NCBI GenBank assembly: GCA_963769115.1
Contig: CAVYKN010000007.1
Span: 124,001 to 188,000 of the forward strand
From: DASTFY01 sp963769115
GTDB lineage: Bacteria; Actinomycetota; Acidimicrobiia; Acidimicrobiales; Ilumatobacteraceae
Length of the DNA: 64,000 nt
Reading direction: 5' to 3'
Shown: piece after piece, positions 1 to 9,612 of the stretch
Layout: every line of letters begins with the position of its first letter
Numbering within the stretch: position 1 is the first letter of the stretch
Notes under the pieces: model-generated
What the model was told of the DNA's origin: nothing
Databases searched by the model: none
Seen by the model: only the letters and a program-made list of their open reading frames with translations
Translations under genes and position numbers: made by a program

Positions 1-423
1 GAGCTTCCCAGTCGATGCGCGAGCCGAGCGCCGGGGTGATCGACGATGACTCCGGCCAGGCTGAGCATCGACGCCAGGCGCTTGAACTTGAAGCGCAGCA
101 CCTCGATGGCCAGCGCCTCGAGCAGCTCCGCCCCGACGACACCGGCGGCGGCCAGCGGGGTGAGGACCACCTCGGCCAGCTCCAGCGAGGTCCTCCCCCC
201 AGGCCTTCATGGCGTCGCAGAAGTCGTCGTGGCTGCGCGCCGCCAGCGTCAGCGCGGCGTCGGCCATGAGGTCCTGGAGGATCGCCGCGAGGCGGACCGG
301 GTTCGCCGACGCGACGCCGGCGGCGAGGATCGGGGAGACGGTGACGAGGCCGGAGCGGGCCGTCTCGATCACCTCGTCCGCCACCACGGTGACGGGGGTG
401 AAGACCGACTTCGGGTCGGTCAT
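1..423 (-). CDS. Unknown protein, cut off by window edge and frameshifted
   Basis: The ATG is at 423 and overlaps the stop of the upstream phosphatase gene (ATGA). The first about 75 residues read MTDPKSVFTP and then a helical, Ala/Leu/Val-rich stretch ending near DFCDAMKAWG. At a run of six G on the coding strand (about 191-198) the natural reading moves to another frame, which continues with LELAEVVLTPLAAAGVVGAE and RFKFKRLASM to the window edge. Removing one G restores one continuous frame. I do not recognise the family. The 4-base overlap implies co-translation with the PhoD-like gene. The C-terminus lies outside the window. Confidence 0.5.
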   Translation of the reverse strand, partial: MTDPKSVFTPVTVVADEVIETARSGLVTVSPILAAGVASANPVRLAAILQDLMADAALTLAARSHDDFCDAMKAWGEDLAGAGRGGPHPAGRRRCRRGGAARGAGHRGAALQVQAPGVDAQPGRSHRRSPRRSARASTGKL

Positions 424-2695
424 GTCAGCGCCACCCTCGTGGTGACCTCGTGCCGGTCGGCGCCCGGCACGCCCGGTTCGACGCTGCCGACGGGACACCG
501 CAGCTCGTGGTGGACGGTCAGCTCGCCACCGGCGGACGAGAACGTCACGACGGCGAGCTGCGGGAGACCGACGAACACCCGGGCCATGCGCTCCAGGTCC
601 GCGTCCTGGAGGGCCGCGCCCATCCGCAGCGACTTGCCTGGATCCCAGCCCGGCCACGGCGCGTCGACCGGGGCGGCGGCGAAGTCGGCCATGGGGTCAT
701 CGACGGGTTCGACCTCGTACCGCCATCCGGGGGCGGCCAGCCCGTAGGCCGTCGCCACGGGGGTGGCGATGGCAGTGGGCACCGAGGCGCCCTCGCGCGC
801 GACCCGGCCCAGAAGCACGTCGACGGTGTCGTCCCACGGCAGCTCCGCTCCCGCCGGAGGGGCCGAGAGCAGCTTGGTCTTGTCGGCGTTCGACAGCGAG
901 GCGAACCCGGAGAACTCCCGGACGCGCTCGAGGCCCAGACGCATGGCGAGCTCGCTGAACAGGCTGATGGCGGCGTTCTTGATCTCCACGTTCTTGGCGG
1001 CCGACGCGGTGAGTTGGGCGACGCGCGTGGTGGCGCCACCTTCGGTGCGGGTCATGCTGCTCGTGAACCCGTAGTGGACGTCGCCGGAGAGCACGACCAC
1101 CGGATCGTGGGCGGCGAGGCGGGCCAGCAGGTCCTGGTGGTTGGCGCGGGCCGCCGACCACGACTCGAAGTCGGCGAAGCGCGCGCCGCTTGGCAGGAGC
1201 AGCTCGAGCAGGGGCTGGATCACGTCCTCGACGAGCTCGCTGCCGAGGATCGGCGCCGCGGCCACCACGATCGTGAAGGGCACCGGTGACGGCGGGGCGG
1301 GGAGCTGCGCCGCGAGCGCGGCGAGCGAGATGCGGGCGCCCCGACCGTCCGCCCGCGGGTACTCGCGGACGGTGCGTTCGTCCAGGAGGACGATGCGCAC
1401 CGGCCAGCCCTCGTCGGGCCCGAGGGTGAGGTCGTAGCGGATGGCGCCCGGCGCGCTCCAGGTCACGCAGCACCTGGCTGGGCGGCGCGGCCGGCAGGGG
1501 ACCGGCCGGGACCCCGAGCAGCGGCGCGCAAGCGGTGGCCGGGCTGGCCGGAGTGGCACGCGGACACGGCCGTCGCCACGGCGTCGAGCACGCGGCGCTC
1601 CGGTGAGCCGGGCGTCGCGAACGCCGCCGGCTTGTTGCCCCAGTGCTGGCACAGCGCGTAGGCGAGGAGCCCGTTGGTCACGGCCCGCCGCCCTGCCGCC
1701 TTCCCGTACACGCTGTTCACCCACGCGTGGTCGATGTTCCAGTCGTCGGTGATCTCGTGGTCGTCGAAGATCATCAGCGACGGGACGTTGGCGAGGACGC
1801 GCCGGACCGCCGGGAGGGCGGTACGGAACAGCCCGACGTTGATCAGCTCCTCGTCCCACGACTCCTCGGTGACGTCCGGGTCGACGTCGGGAGGGCCGAG
1901 CACCGGGTTCGTGGGGAACGCCGGGAGCGTGGCCGGCCAGAGCACGGGCGACCACGCGAGCAGGTACATGGCCAGGAACTCGCCGTAGCTCCACAGGTGG
2001 TTGGCGGTCGCGCCCGTGTACCCGAGCGCCGCCGTGCCCGGCCCTCGTCCACCGATCGGCGGGGGCGAGCCGAACACGTCGGTCTCGTCGACGCCGATCA
2101 GGTCCTTCGCGACGCGCAGCACGCGGGGCATGAGCGGATGGCCGACCTCGTCGGCGTAGATCTGGTCGCCGGACAGGACCAGCAGGTGCGGCTGGGGCCT
2201 CGGCGAACCCGAGAAACGCGTGGCCAGATCCTCGAGCGCCAGCGCCAGACCGTCGCGCCCGCCACCGTGCGGCTTCCGGCAGGACGTGTGGTGGACGACG
2301 AGCTCGACCGCGGCGGCCGGCGGGGCCAGGAACGTCGGCCTGGTCGCCGGCGCCAGCGAGAGCGCGGCCCAGTCGGTCCGCCGGCTCGGCGTCGACTCCC
2401 ACGGCGCGGTCAGCTCGTACTCGTAGACCTGACCGGCCTCGAAGGCGCCGCCGGGCGCGCCGGCGGTGAGGACGGCCATCCACAGGTTGGCTCCGACCCT
2501 GCGACGGCTGCAGCGTGGCCGTCGTCGGTGGAGGTCCGGCCGGGTCCGCGGCGGCTCACGCGCAGGGTGATCGGGTCCGGCTCGACGCACGGCCACCCAC
2601 ACGCTGACCTCCGTACGCGTCAGCCGGCGCAGCACCGGGCCGGCGACGAAGCCCGGTAGCGAGCCGAGCGGCAGCGGAGTCGAATCGATCGGCAC
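420..2695 (-). CDS. PhoD-like metallophosphatase, frameshifted
   Basis: Resembles the alkaline phosphatase D / phospholipase D-type metallophosphatases, which hydrolyse phosphate mono- or diesters at a two-metal site. Visible motifs are LLVLSGDQIYADEVG (metal Asp in SGDQ), MIFDDHEITDDWN (DDHE) and VVVLSGDVHYGF (GDVHYG), all hallmarks of the PhoD catalytic domain. GTG at 2695 is preceded by a G-rich ribosome site (GGGGGA). Three frame changes are needed: near 2590 and 2495 in the N-terminal beta domain, and near 1470-1530 between the DDHE region and the C-terminal half. No signal peptide is evident, so cytoplasmic location is possible. At about 755 residues it is longer than typical PhoD proteins. 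Family call is confident, substrate unknown. Confidence 0.75.
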
Positions 2696-2785
2696 GGTCC
2701 CCCAGAGGTCCCGCCCACGATGCGCCTGCCGTGGTCGCAGGTCAAGCGGCGGTCAGACGGGCCATCCTTGTAGCACCCCTATGGG

Positions 2786-2799
2786 TACACTTGTTCGTA
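2786..2799. promoter_or_regulatory. Weak LexA-like (SOS box) half-palindrome upstream of the DUF222 gene
   Basis: TACACTTGTTCGTA lies about 30 bases upstream of the DUF222/HNH gene. The right half matches the actinobacterial SOS box half GTTCGA in five of six positions, while the left half is degenerate. Mycobacterial 13E12-family genes are known LexA targets, which is why I record it. The match is weak. Confidence 0.25.
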
Positions 2800-2827
2800 T
2801 GGCGGCGGTGGTACGACGGTGGTGGGG

Positions 2828-4055
2828 ATGACGGATCTCGCGGCGATGACCGCGGAGCTCTTACGGTTGGAGGGCGAGCGGCGGCGGGTGGAGTCTCGGT
2901 CTGGCCCGGTTGATCGCCCGGGTCGAGTCCTCGGAGGCGTTCCGGGCCGATGGGCATGGCTCGGTGGCGGCCTGGTTGGCCGCAGAGTGCGATTGGTCTC
3001 CGGGCGAGATCCGCACACGGATTCGTCTTGCTCGCCTCGGCCGCCACTCGCCGGAAGTTCTCGACGCCCTCGAGCATGGACAGCTCGGAACGGCACAAGC
3101 TGGCGAGCTCGGTCGATTGTGGGCCAACCCACGGGCCCGGCACCACCTCGCCGACTCGATCCGGCTGCTCCTCGAACAGGCGACCATCCTCCGCTTCGAG
3201 GACTTCGGAGTGGTGTGTCGTCGGTGGGAGGCCCTGGCTGACGAGGATGGCGCCCATCGCGATCACACACGTGCCCACGACGAGAGGCGGGTGTCGACCG
3301 CCTTCGTGGGTGGCCGGTTCCACCTCGAGGCGACCGGTGACCACCTGGCCGGCGCCGTCATGGGCGAGATCCTGGAACGGTTCGAGCAAGCCCAGTTCCA
3401 TGCGGAATGGGATCAGCTGCGTGAGCGTCTCGGCGATTCCGCCTGTCCGGCGCTGCTGGAGCGCACCCCGGCCCAGCGCCGCTTCGACGCCTTGCAGGCG
3501 ATCTTCACCGCCGCCGCGGCCGCTCAGGGGCGCCTCGTCAGGGCGAGCCGCTCGTGAACCTGGTCATTGACGCCGAGAGCTTCGAGCGGCAGTTGTCGGC
3601 CTGGTCCGGAGAGCGCGTCCAGGCGCCCGACCCGGCCACGGTGCTCGTCCGCCGCTGCGAGACCGCGGACGGCGTCGCTGTCGATCCCGCCGCCGTGGTG
3701 GCCGCAGCGCTCTCCGGCCAGGTGCGTCGCATCATCATGGACTCCTGCGGGCGGGTGCTCGATGTCGGTCGGCGGCGGCGTCTCTTCACCGGTGCTGCAC
3801 GCGACGCCATCCGGCTCACCCGGCGCCGGTGTTGCTGGCCCGGCTGCCACGTCCCTGTCGGTCGGGCCCAACTCGACCACACCGTCCCGTGGGTCGAGGG
3901 CGGGGTCACCGATGTCGACAACGGTGGACCCTTGTGCGGCCGCCACAACCGGTTCAAGAACCGCGGCTACCGCACCCACCGCGACCGCTGCCGGCGACTG
4001 GCACACCTTCCGACCCGACGGCTCCGAGATCGCTCCGCTCCGCGGCCCACCATGA
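2828..4055 (+). CDS. DUF222 / HNH endonuclease (13E12-type), frameshifted
   Basis: An N-terminal DUF222 domain is followed by a C-terminal HNH nuclease finger, the architecture of the 13E12 REP family abundant in actinobacteria. The HNH region reads CCWPGCHVPVGRAQLDHTVP and then GGPLCGRHN, with paired cysteines, the central DH and the terminal H-N all present. Start: ATG at 2828 (MTDLAAMTAELLRLEGERRR); an in-frame GTG at 2819 is an alternative. Frame changes are needed near 2893, 3530-3548 and 3985; the last restores the usual end DWHTFRPDGSEIAPL with a stop at 4055. The biological role of this family is unsettled (mobile-intron-like or DNA-damage-related nuclease). Confidence 0.7.
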
Positions 4056-4065
4056 CGTAGCCGTG

Positions 4066-5535
4066 TCAGCGGCAGGCGCGGTGCAGCACCTTCACCTCGT
4101 TGAGGCACATGTCGAGCATGTCCCAGAGGTCGGGGACGAGCTCGCGGCACGACACGAGGCCGAAGTCGAGCGTGTCGACGTAGCTCTGCACCGTCATGTT
4201 GAGCCCGATGCCATCGGTGACGGTCGACACCGGGTAGTAGTGCGTCATCTGCGCGCCCGTCAGGTAGACGGGTTGGCGGGGCCCCGGGACGTTGGAGATG
4301 ACGACGTTCACCGGTGGGTTGACGCGGTCCGAGATGCGGGTGGCCGCGGCGAGACGGGCAGCACGGGTGGCCAGAGCCGGCGCGGTGAACTGGCTGAGGT
4401 CGACGATCAGGTCGGCCGGGAGCAGGTCGAACTGCTCCTTGGCCGCCACCATCGTGTCGTGCATGGCGCGAACCCGGTCGACCGGGTCCTCCAGGTCCGT
4501 GGGCAGGCGGGCGACGATCCCCGACACGCGGTTGGTCCACTTGTCGGCCTCGTCGCCGCTGCGGATCGACACCGGGACCATGGCCACCAGCGGGTCGGCA
4601 GGCAGCGCGTCGTGGGCCAGGAGGTACCGGCGCAGCGCGCCCGCGCAGACCGCCATCACCACGTCGTTGAGGGTGACGCCGAGGTGGTTCTTGATCAGCT
4701 TCACGTCGTCCAGCGCGACCGAACCCATGGCGAAGCGGCGATGCGGGCTGATCGTCCGGTTGAACGGGGTGGGCGGCGCGGCGACCCTCGGCAGGACCGG
4801 GGGCCGGTCGCGCTGCTCGGTCCTGCTCCCGCCGGGTAGCCGCCGGCGGAGCTGATCGAGGGTGTCGGCCAGATCGACCCGTCGCAGGGCGCGGGCCATC
4901 TCCCCGGCCGCGGCCACGCCCAGCCGGGCCGCCCGTCCGGGGTTGAGCGCCATGTTCATCATCGTCCGCTGCACGAGCTCGAACGGGCTCGGGACCGGAT
5001 CCGGCTGCCAGTCGTCCGGGCCGGGGTCGGGCCCGCCACCCGTGGGGTCGGAGTCGAGCATGATCGTCAGCAGCTCGACTCCTGAGGCGCCGTCGATGGT
5101 GGCGTGGTGGATCTTGGTCAGGATGCCGAAGTCGCCGCCCTTCAGCCCCTCGATGACGTACACCTCCCACAGTGGCCTGGCGCGGTCGAGCGGGCGGGCG
5201 ATGATGCGGGCGACCTGCTCGGCCAGCTGCTTCGCGTTGCCGGGCCGGGCGAGGGCGATCTCCCGGACGTGGAAATCGAGGTCGAAGTCGGGGTCGGCGA
5301 TCCAGTAGGGCCGGTCCAGCCCGAACGGGACCTCGACCAGGCGGCGCCGGAACGGCTCGATCAGCGGGAGGCGGTTCGCGAGCTGGGCCCGGAAGGCCGC
5401 GAACGGCCGGAACGAGCGGTCGGCCGGCCTCCGGTAGATCGACAGGCTGGACACGTGGCCGAAGCTGCGACCGGTCTCCATGTGGAGGAAGCCGGCGTCG
5501 AGCCCGGACAGCTGTTGGAGCGTCACGAGCGACAA
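4066..5535 (-). CDS. Wax ester synthase / diacylglycerol acyltransferase (WS/DGAT)
   Basis: A 489-residue protein of the bacterial WS/DGAT family, which esterifies acyl-CoA to diacylglycerol or fatty alcohols to make storage triacylglycerol or wax. The catalytic HHxxxDG motif appears as HHATIDG near residue 145, and the family's NDVVMAVCAGALRRYL segment follows around residue 250. The length is typical (450-500). Start: TTG at 5535 has a GGGAG ribosome site 7 bases upstream; an alternative GTG three codons later would also keep the conserved LSGLDAGFLHMET opening. It is divergent from the acyl-CoA dehydrogenase gene, 52 bases away. With the phasin-like genes at 11-12.7 kb it suggests neutral-lipid storage. 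The frame is intact. Confidence 0.92.
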   Translation of the reverse strand: MSLVTLQQLSGLDAGFLHMETGRSFGHVSSLSIYRRPADRSFRPFAAFRAQLANRLPLIEPFRRRLVEVPFGLDRPYWIADPDFDLDFHVREIALARPGNAKQLAEQVARIIARPLDRARPLWEVYVIEGLKGGDFGILTKIHHATIDGASGVELLTIMLDSDPTGGGPDPGPDDWQPDPVPSPFELVQRTMMNMALNPGRAARLGVAAAGEMARALRRVDLADTLDQLRRRLPGGSRTEQRDRPPVLPRVAAPPTPFNRTISPHRRFAMGSVALDDVKLIKNHLGVTLNDVVMAVCAGALRRYLLAHDALPADPLVAMVPVSIRSGDEADKWTNRVSGIVARLPTDLEDPVDRVRAMHDTMVAAKEQFDLLPADLIVDLSQFTAPALATRAARLAAATRISDRVNPPVNVVISNVPGPRQPVYLTGAQMTHYYPVSTVTDGIGLNMTVQSYVDTLDFGLVSCRELVPDLWDMLDMCLNEVKVLHRACR

Positions 5536-5587
5536 ACGTACGCTCCCGCGGCGATGCCGCAGTTCGAGGAGTCCGAGAGGCCGAGCG

Positions 5588-6736
5588 ATGCAGCGTGACC
5601 TCTTCGACGACGAGCACGAACAGCTGAGGGCCAGCTTCCGGTCCTGGCTGGCCGCCGAGGTCGTCCCTCTTCAGGAGGAGTGGGACGAGGCGGGCATCGT
5701 GCCGCGGGAGCTGTTCACCTCGGCCGGCGCGCAGGGGTTCCTCGGGTTCGACATCCCCGAGGAGCACGGCGGCGGTGGGGTGAAGGACTTCCGCAACAAC
5801 CTGGTGATCGTGGAGGAGGTCCAGGCCGCCGGGGCCGGGGGCGCCGGCCTGGGCCTCACGTTGCACAACGACATCTGCCTCCCGTACTTCATCAAGTACT
5901 GCACGGAGGAGCAGCAGGCGCGCTGGCTCCCGGGCATCGCCAGCGGTGAGCTCATCACCGCCATCGCCATGACCGAGCCGGGCATCGGCAGCGATCTGGC
6001 GTCGATGTCCACCACGGCGATCCGCGACGGCGACCGGTACGTCGTCAACGGCTCCAAGACGTTCATCACGAACGGCATCAACGCCGACCTCGTGATCACG
6101 GCGGTCAAGACCGATCCCTCGCAACGCCACGCCGGCATGTCGCTGATCGTCCTGGAGCGGGGGATGGACGGGTTCGAGCGGGGTCGCAACCTGGAGAAGA
6201 TCGGCCAGCACGCGCAGGACACGGCCGAGCTCTTCTTCTCCGACGTCTCGGTGCCCGTCGAGAACCTGCTCGGGAGCGAGGGTCAGGGCTTCGTGCAACT
6301 CGTGCACAACCTCCCGCAGGAGCGGCTGTCGATCGCCGCCTCCGGGGTCGCCGCCGTGCGCGCCGCGCTCGGCTGGACGCTCGACTACGTGAAGGAGCGC
6401 AAGGCCTTCGGCCAGCCGATCGGCTCGTTCCAGAACAGCCGGTTCGTGCTGGCCGAGGTGGCGACGGAGCTCGAGATCGCGCAGTCGTTCATCGACCGCT
6501 GCGTCATCGCACTCAACGCCGGGACGCTCACCGCCGAGGATGCCGCCATGGCGAAGTGGTGGTGCACCGAGCTGCAGAAGCGCTCCGTCGACCGCTGCCT
6601 GCAGCTCTTCGGGGGCTACGGCTACATGCTCGAGTACCCGATCGCCCGGGCCTACGCCGACGCCCGCATCACCACCATCTACGGGGGCACGACGGAGATC
6701 ATGAAGGAGATCATCGGCCGGCAGCTCGGCCTGTGA
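5588..6736 (+). CDS. Acyl-CoA dehydrogenase, long-chain type
   Basis: A 382-residue FAD enzyme catalysing the alpha,beta-dehydrogenation of acyl-CoA. Family signatures in order: AMTEPGIGSDLASM (FAD/substrate loop), GSKTFITNG, GFERGRNLEKIGQHAQDTAE, and the C-terminal LFGGYGYMLEYP and TIYGGTTEIMKEIIGRQL. The C-terminal motif has Gly where medium-chain enzymes carry the catalytic Glu. The conserved LPQERL segment resembles vertebrate LCAD, where the base lies in an earlier helix, so I infer LCAD-type chemistry. Start: ATG at 5588, giving MQRDLFDDEHEQLR; an upstream in-frame extension is unlikely. The DUF35 and thiolase genes follow at short spacing, suggesting one acyl-CoA degradation operon. 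Confidence 0.92.
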   Translation: MQRDLFDDEHEQLRASFRSWLAAEVVPLQEEWDEAGIVPRELFTSAGAQGFLGFDIPEEHGGGGVKDFRNNLVIVEEVQAAGAGGAGLGLTLHNDICLPYFIKYCTEEQQARWLPGIASGELITAIAMTEPGIGSDLASMSTTAIRDGDRYVVNGSKTFITNGINADLVITAVKTDPSQRHAGMSLIVLERGMDGFERGRNLEKIGQHAQDTAELFFSDVSVPVENLLGSEGQGFVQLVHNLPQERLSIAASGVAAVRAALGWTLDYVKERKAFGQPIGSFQNSRFVLAEVATELEIAQSFIDRCVIALNAGTLTAEDAAMAKWWCTELQKRSVDRCLQLFGGYGYMLEYPIARAYADARITTIYGGTTEIMKEIIGRQLGL

Positions 6737-6758
6737 ACCGCGTAATGTGCCGGTCCGC

Positions 6759-7196
6759 ATGACCTCCACGACACCGATCGAGCCGGTGCCCGAGCCGGCC
6801 TCGCCGCCGGCCCAGGTGCCGCTGGTCGACTACCTGGTCCTGGGCGACGAGCCGCACCTGATGGCCTACGAGTGCACCGCCTGCCAGGCCCGCTTCTTCG
6901 ACCGGCGCAACGCCTGCGCGGCGTGCAGCGGCACGTCGTTCGAGCGGGTGCCGGTCGCCACGGAAGGCACGCTGCGGGCCTTCACCATCGTGTCGATGGC
7001 CGCGCCGGGCATCCCCGTGCCCTTCGTGGCCGGCGTGGTCGATTGCGGGGGCACGAGCGTGCGGGCCAACGTCATCAACGTCGAGCCCGATCCTGAGCAT
7101 GTTGCGCTGGGCATGAAGGTGCGCCTGGCGACGTATTCGATGGGCACGGACGGCGCCGGCACCGAGGCCGTGGGCTTCGGCTTCGAGCCGGCCTGA
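6759..7196 (+). CDS. DUF35 (zinc ribbon + OB-fold) acyl-CoA-associated protein
   Basis: A 145-residue protein with the DUF35 layout: a rubredoxin-like zinc ribbon with two CxxC pairs (ECTACQ and CAACSG, residues about 38-58) followed by an OB-fold (ending near EAVGFGFEP). DUF35 proteins usually act as obligate partners or scaffolds of thiolases, hydratases or aldolases that handle CoA esters. The thiolase gene begins 14 bases after its stop, which fits that pairing. ATG at 6759 is chosen; GTG at 6747 is possible. No catalytic residues are expected of its own. Confidence 0.85.
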   Translation: MTSTTPIEPVPEPASPPAQVPLVDYLVLGDEPHLMAYECTACQARFFDRRNACAACSGTSFERVPVATEGTLRAFTIVSMAAPGIPVPFVAGVVDCGGTSVRANVINVEPDPEHVALGMKVRLATYSMGTDGAGTEAVGFGFEPA

Positions 7197-7210
7197 GCGA
7201 GGGAGCCACC

Positions 7211-8413
7211 ATGGCCGAGAACGTCTGGATCCTGGGGATCCACATGACCAAGTTCGGGAAGCACCCGGACAAGGACACGGTCGACCTGGCGGCCGAGGCG
7301 GCCATGGGCGCGCTGCGCGACGGTGGCGTCGACATGAAGCAGATGGGCGTCCTCGCCGCCGGCAACCTCATGGGTGGTCCGGGCGGCATCGGCCAGCAGC
7401 TGCAGAAGCAGATCGGCCAGACCGGCATCCCCGTCTACAACGTGGCCAACGCGTGCGCCACCGGGGCGACGGCGCTGCGGACGGCGATCATGGCCGTGAA
7501 AGCGGGCGAGGCGGACTACGGGCTGGCCGTCGGGGTGGAGAAGCTGGCCGGCGCCGGGCTCCTGGCGGGCGGCTCGCGCAAGGACGACGGCGGCACGTGG
7601 TCGCCCCGGGGCCGGTACGGCGCGGTGGCGCCGGTCGACGGCCGCATCGGCACCGAGACGATGCCCGGCGTGTTCGCGCAGATCGGCATGGAGTACGGCC
7701 ACCGTTACGGCGGCACCAGCTTCGAGCTGTTCGCCCGCATCAGCGAGAAGAACCATGCCCACTCGACGCTCAACCCGTTGGCCGCGTACAGCAAGCGCAT
7801 GAGCCTCGACGAGATCATGAACGACGTCATGATCGCCTACCCGAACACGCGGCCCATGTGCTCGGCCAACTGCGACGGCGCGGCCGCCGCGGTCGTGGTC
7901 AGCGACTCGGCGCTCAAGACGCTGTCGGCTGAGCAGCAGCGCCGCGCCGTGAAGGTCTCGGCGTCCATCCTCACGACCGACCCGTGGCAGGAGGCCTGTC
8001 AGATCCTCCCCGATGTCAACACGCTCACCCGCAACGCGGCCCAGCAGGCCTATGAGCAGGCCGGGGTCGGCCCCGAGGATCTCGACCTCGTGGAGCTGCA
8101 CGACTGCTTCGCCACCGCCGAGCTCGTCCACTACGACAACCTGATGCTGTGCGAGCAGGGTGGCGCGGTGGAGCTCTTCGAGAGCGGCGCGACCTGGCGG
8201 GACGGCTCGACGCCGGTCAACGTGTCCGGCGGGCTGGAGTCGAAGGGCCACCCCATCGCTGCGACCGGCATCGCCAACATCTGGGAGGTCTGCCACCACC
8301 TCCGGGGCGAGGCGGGCGACCGCCAGATCGAGGGCGCGAGCGTGGGCCTGGCCCACGTCATCGGGCTCGGCTCGGCCTGCGGCGTCCACATCCTCGAGCG
8401 CCGCGCCGCATAG
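7211..8413 (+). CDS. Thiolase-family acyl-CoA acyltransferase (SCP-x/lipid-transfer type)
   Basis: A 400-residue thiolase-fold enzyme starting at ATG 7211 after a GAGGGAG ribosome site. The nucleophilic Cys lies in NVANACATGATAL (near residue 85), ELHDCFA follows at about 295, the catalytic His is in GGLESKGHPIAATG, and a C-terminal Cys is in GSACGVHIL. The sequence resembles the SCP-2 thiolase/lipid-transfer branch rather than biosynthetic acetyl-CoA acetyltransferases. Because Cys and both His motifs are kept, it should be a true thiolase rather than the Cys-less Ltp2-type retro-aldolases that also pair with DUF35. It likely cleaves 3-oxoacyl-CoA with its DUF35 partner. The substrate cannot be told from sequence. 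Confidence 0.88.
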   Translation: MAENVWILGIHMTKFGKHPDKDTVDLAAEAAMGALRDGGVDMKQMGVLAAGNLMGGPGGIGQQLQKQIGQTGIPVYNVANACATGATALRTAIMAVKAGEADYGLAVGVEKLAGAGLLAGGSRKDDGGTWSPRGRYGAVAPVDGRIGTETMPGVFAQIGMEYGHRYGGTSFELFARISEKNHAHSTLNPLAAYSKRMSLDEIMNDVMIAYPNTRPMCSANCDGAAAAVVVSDSALKTLSAEQQRRAVKVSASILTTDPWQEACQILPDVNTLTRNAAQQAYEQAGVGPEDLDLVELHDCFATAELVHYDNLMLCEQGGAVELFESGATWRDGSTPVNVSGGLESKGHPIAATGIANIWEVCHHLRGEAGDRQIEGASVGLAHVIGLGSACGVHILERRAA

Positions 8414-8453
8414 ACCGAGCTCAGCACGGGGCCTGTCGTTCCAGAGGGAACCA

Positions 8454-9608
8454 GTGGCCGGTCTGTGGTGTAGAAGCGTGGTGAGAGCTCGATCAAGACG
8501 TCGTGCTGCCATCGCAACGCTGTCGGTGTTGGTGGTGACCGCCTGCAGCGGTGGCGGTGGCGGCGGCAGAGCGGAGCAGACCGACCAGGTGCCAGCTCCT
8601 GCGAGCTCGCCCGACCCCTCGACCTCGGCTGGGGGCGCGTCGTGTGCCTCGGCGGCGGCGGCCGCGCCGGCTGGGTGCTGGCAGAAGGTCCTCCCGCTCG
8701 GCAGCGGGGGCTTCCCTCCGGCCCCCGGCTCCCAGAACGAGCCGGTGTGGGAACCGGGCAAGTTCCCGCTCACGCTGCGCCCGCAGGTGGCCATCGACGA
8801 CGAGCTCTGGATGGCCGCGCAGATCGTCGCGTACTCCTCACCGGACGGTCTCACGTGGACCGAGCACGCCAAGACCGACTGGGGCGAGCGGATCTACCAC
8901 GCACTGGTCGCGTTCCAGGGGAAGCTGTGGATGTTCGGAGGTCTCGACTACGACTCCGGCGCCTTCCTGAACGACATCTGGGTGTCGTCGGACGGCACGA
9001 CGTGGGAGAACGCCGGGACGGCTGCCTGGACTCCCCGCGGTGGGCATGCGATGGCGGTTCACCAGGGACGGCTGTGGCTCTTCGGTGGCGCCGACCACAC
9101 GGCCTCGGACCGGTCCACCGACGCTTTCCTCAACGACGTGTGGGTGTCGGACGACGGTCTGGAGTGGACGCCGGTGACCGCGTCCGCACCGTGGTCGGCG
9201 CGTGACCAGGCCGTGGTCGTGCCGTTCGGCGATGCCCTGTACCTCGTCGGCGGCCAAGGCCGCGCGGACGTGTGGCGGACGGCCGACGGCCGCGAGTGGA
9301 CCCAGGTGACCGGCGAGGCACCGTGGAAGCCGCGCCACGACCCGGCCCGGTTGGCGTTCGACGGCAGGCTGTGGGTCTTCGGCGGGTGGAGCGGCGAGTC
9401 GACCAACGCGTTGAACGACGTCTGGTTCTCGTCCGACGGCGCCACCTGGGAACGCCAGGCCGAGCACGCCCCGTGGGCCGAACGGGCGCCCATCTCGGTC
9501 GTGTTCGACGACCGGATCTGGATCTACAGCGGCAAGCACACGGGCGCCGACGACAACTGGGGCGGCGACCTCTGGCAGATGAGCGCCACGACGAGCCAAG
9601 TGGCGTAG
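8454..9608 (+). CDS. Secreted Kelch-repeat lipoprotein
   Basis: The N-terminus has an Arg-rich stretch, a hydrophobic core and a lipobox (LVVTAC) followed by a Ser/Gly-rich linker, so a membrane-anchored lipoprotein is expected. The body holds five Kelch-like blades with recurring LWMFGG / LWLFGG / LYLVGG / LWVFGG strands, each followed by NDVW(V/F)SSDG-type turns, giving a beta-propeller. GTG at 8454 follows a GAGGGA site; GTGs at 8478 or 8481 would also leave a complete signal peptide. The function is unknown, perhaps extracellular binding. It converges with the dienelactone hydrolase gene, 4 bases apart. Confidence 0.8.
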   Translation: MAGLWCRSVVRARSRRRAAIATLSVLVVTACSGGGGGGRAEQTDQVPAPASSPDPSTSAGGASCASAAAAAPAGCWQKVLPLGSGGFPPAPGSQNEPVWEPGKFPLTLRPQVAIDDELWMAAQIVAYSSPDGLTWTEHAKTDWGERIYHALVAFQGKLWMFGGLDYDSGAFLNDIWVSSDGTTWENAGTAAWTPRGGHAMAVHQGRLWLFGGADHTASDRSTDAFLNDVWVSDDGLEWTPVTASAPWSARDQAVVVPFGDALYLVGGQGRADVWRTADGREWTQVTGEAPWKPRHDPARLAFDGRLWVFGGWSGESTNALNDVWFSSDGATWERQAEHAPWAERAPISVVFDDRIWIYSGKHTGADDNWGGDLWQMSATTSQVA

Positions 9609-9612
9609 GGGC

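Noticed and set aside
3524..6769. Very long (about 1080-codon) open frame on the minus strand
   Set aside because: Antisense to the WS/DGAT and acyl-CoA dehydrogenase genes, with low-complexity Arg/Pro/Gly/His content; a GC-rich shadow.
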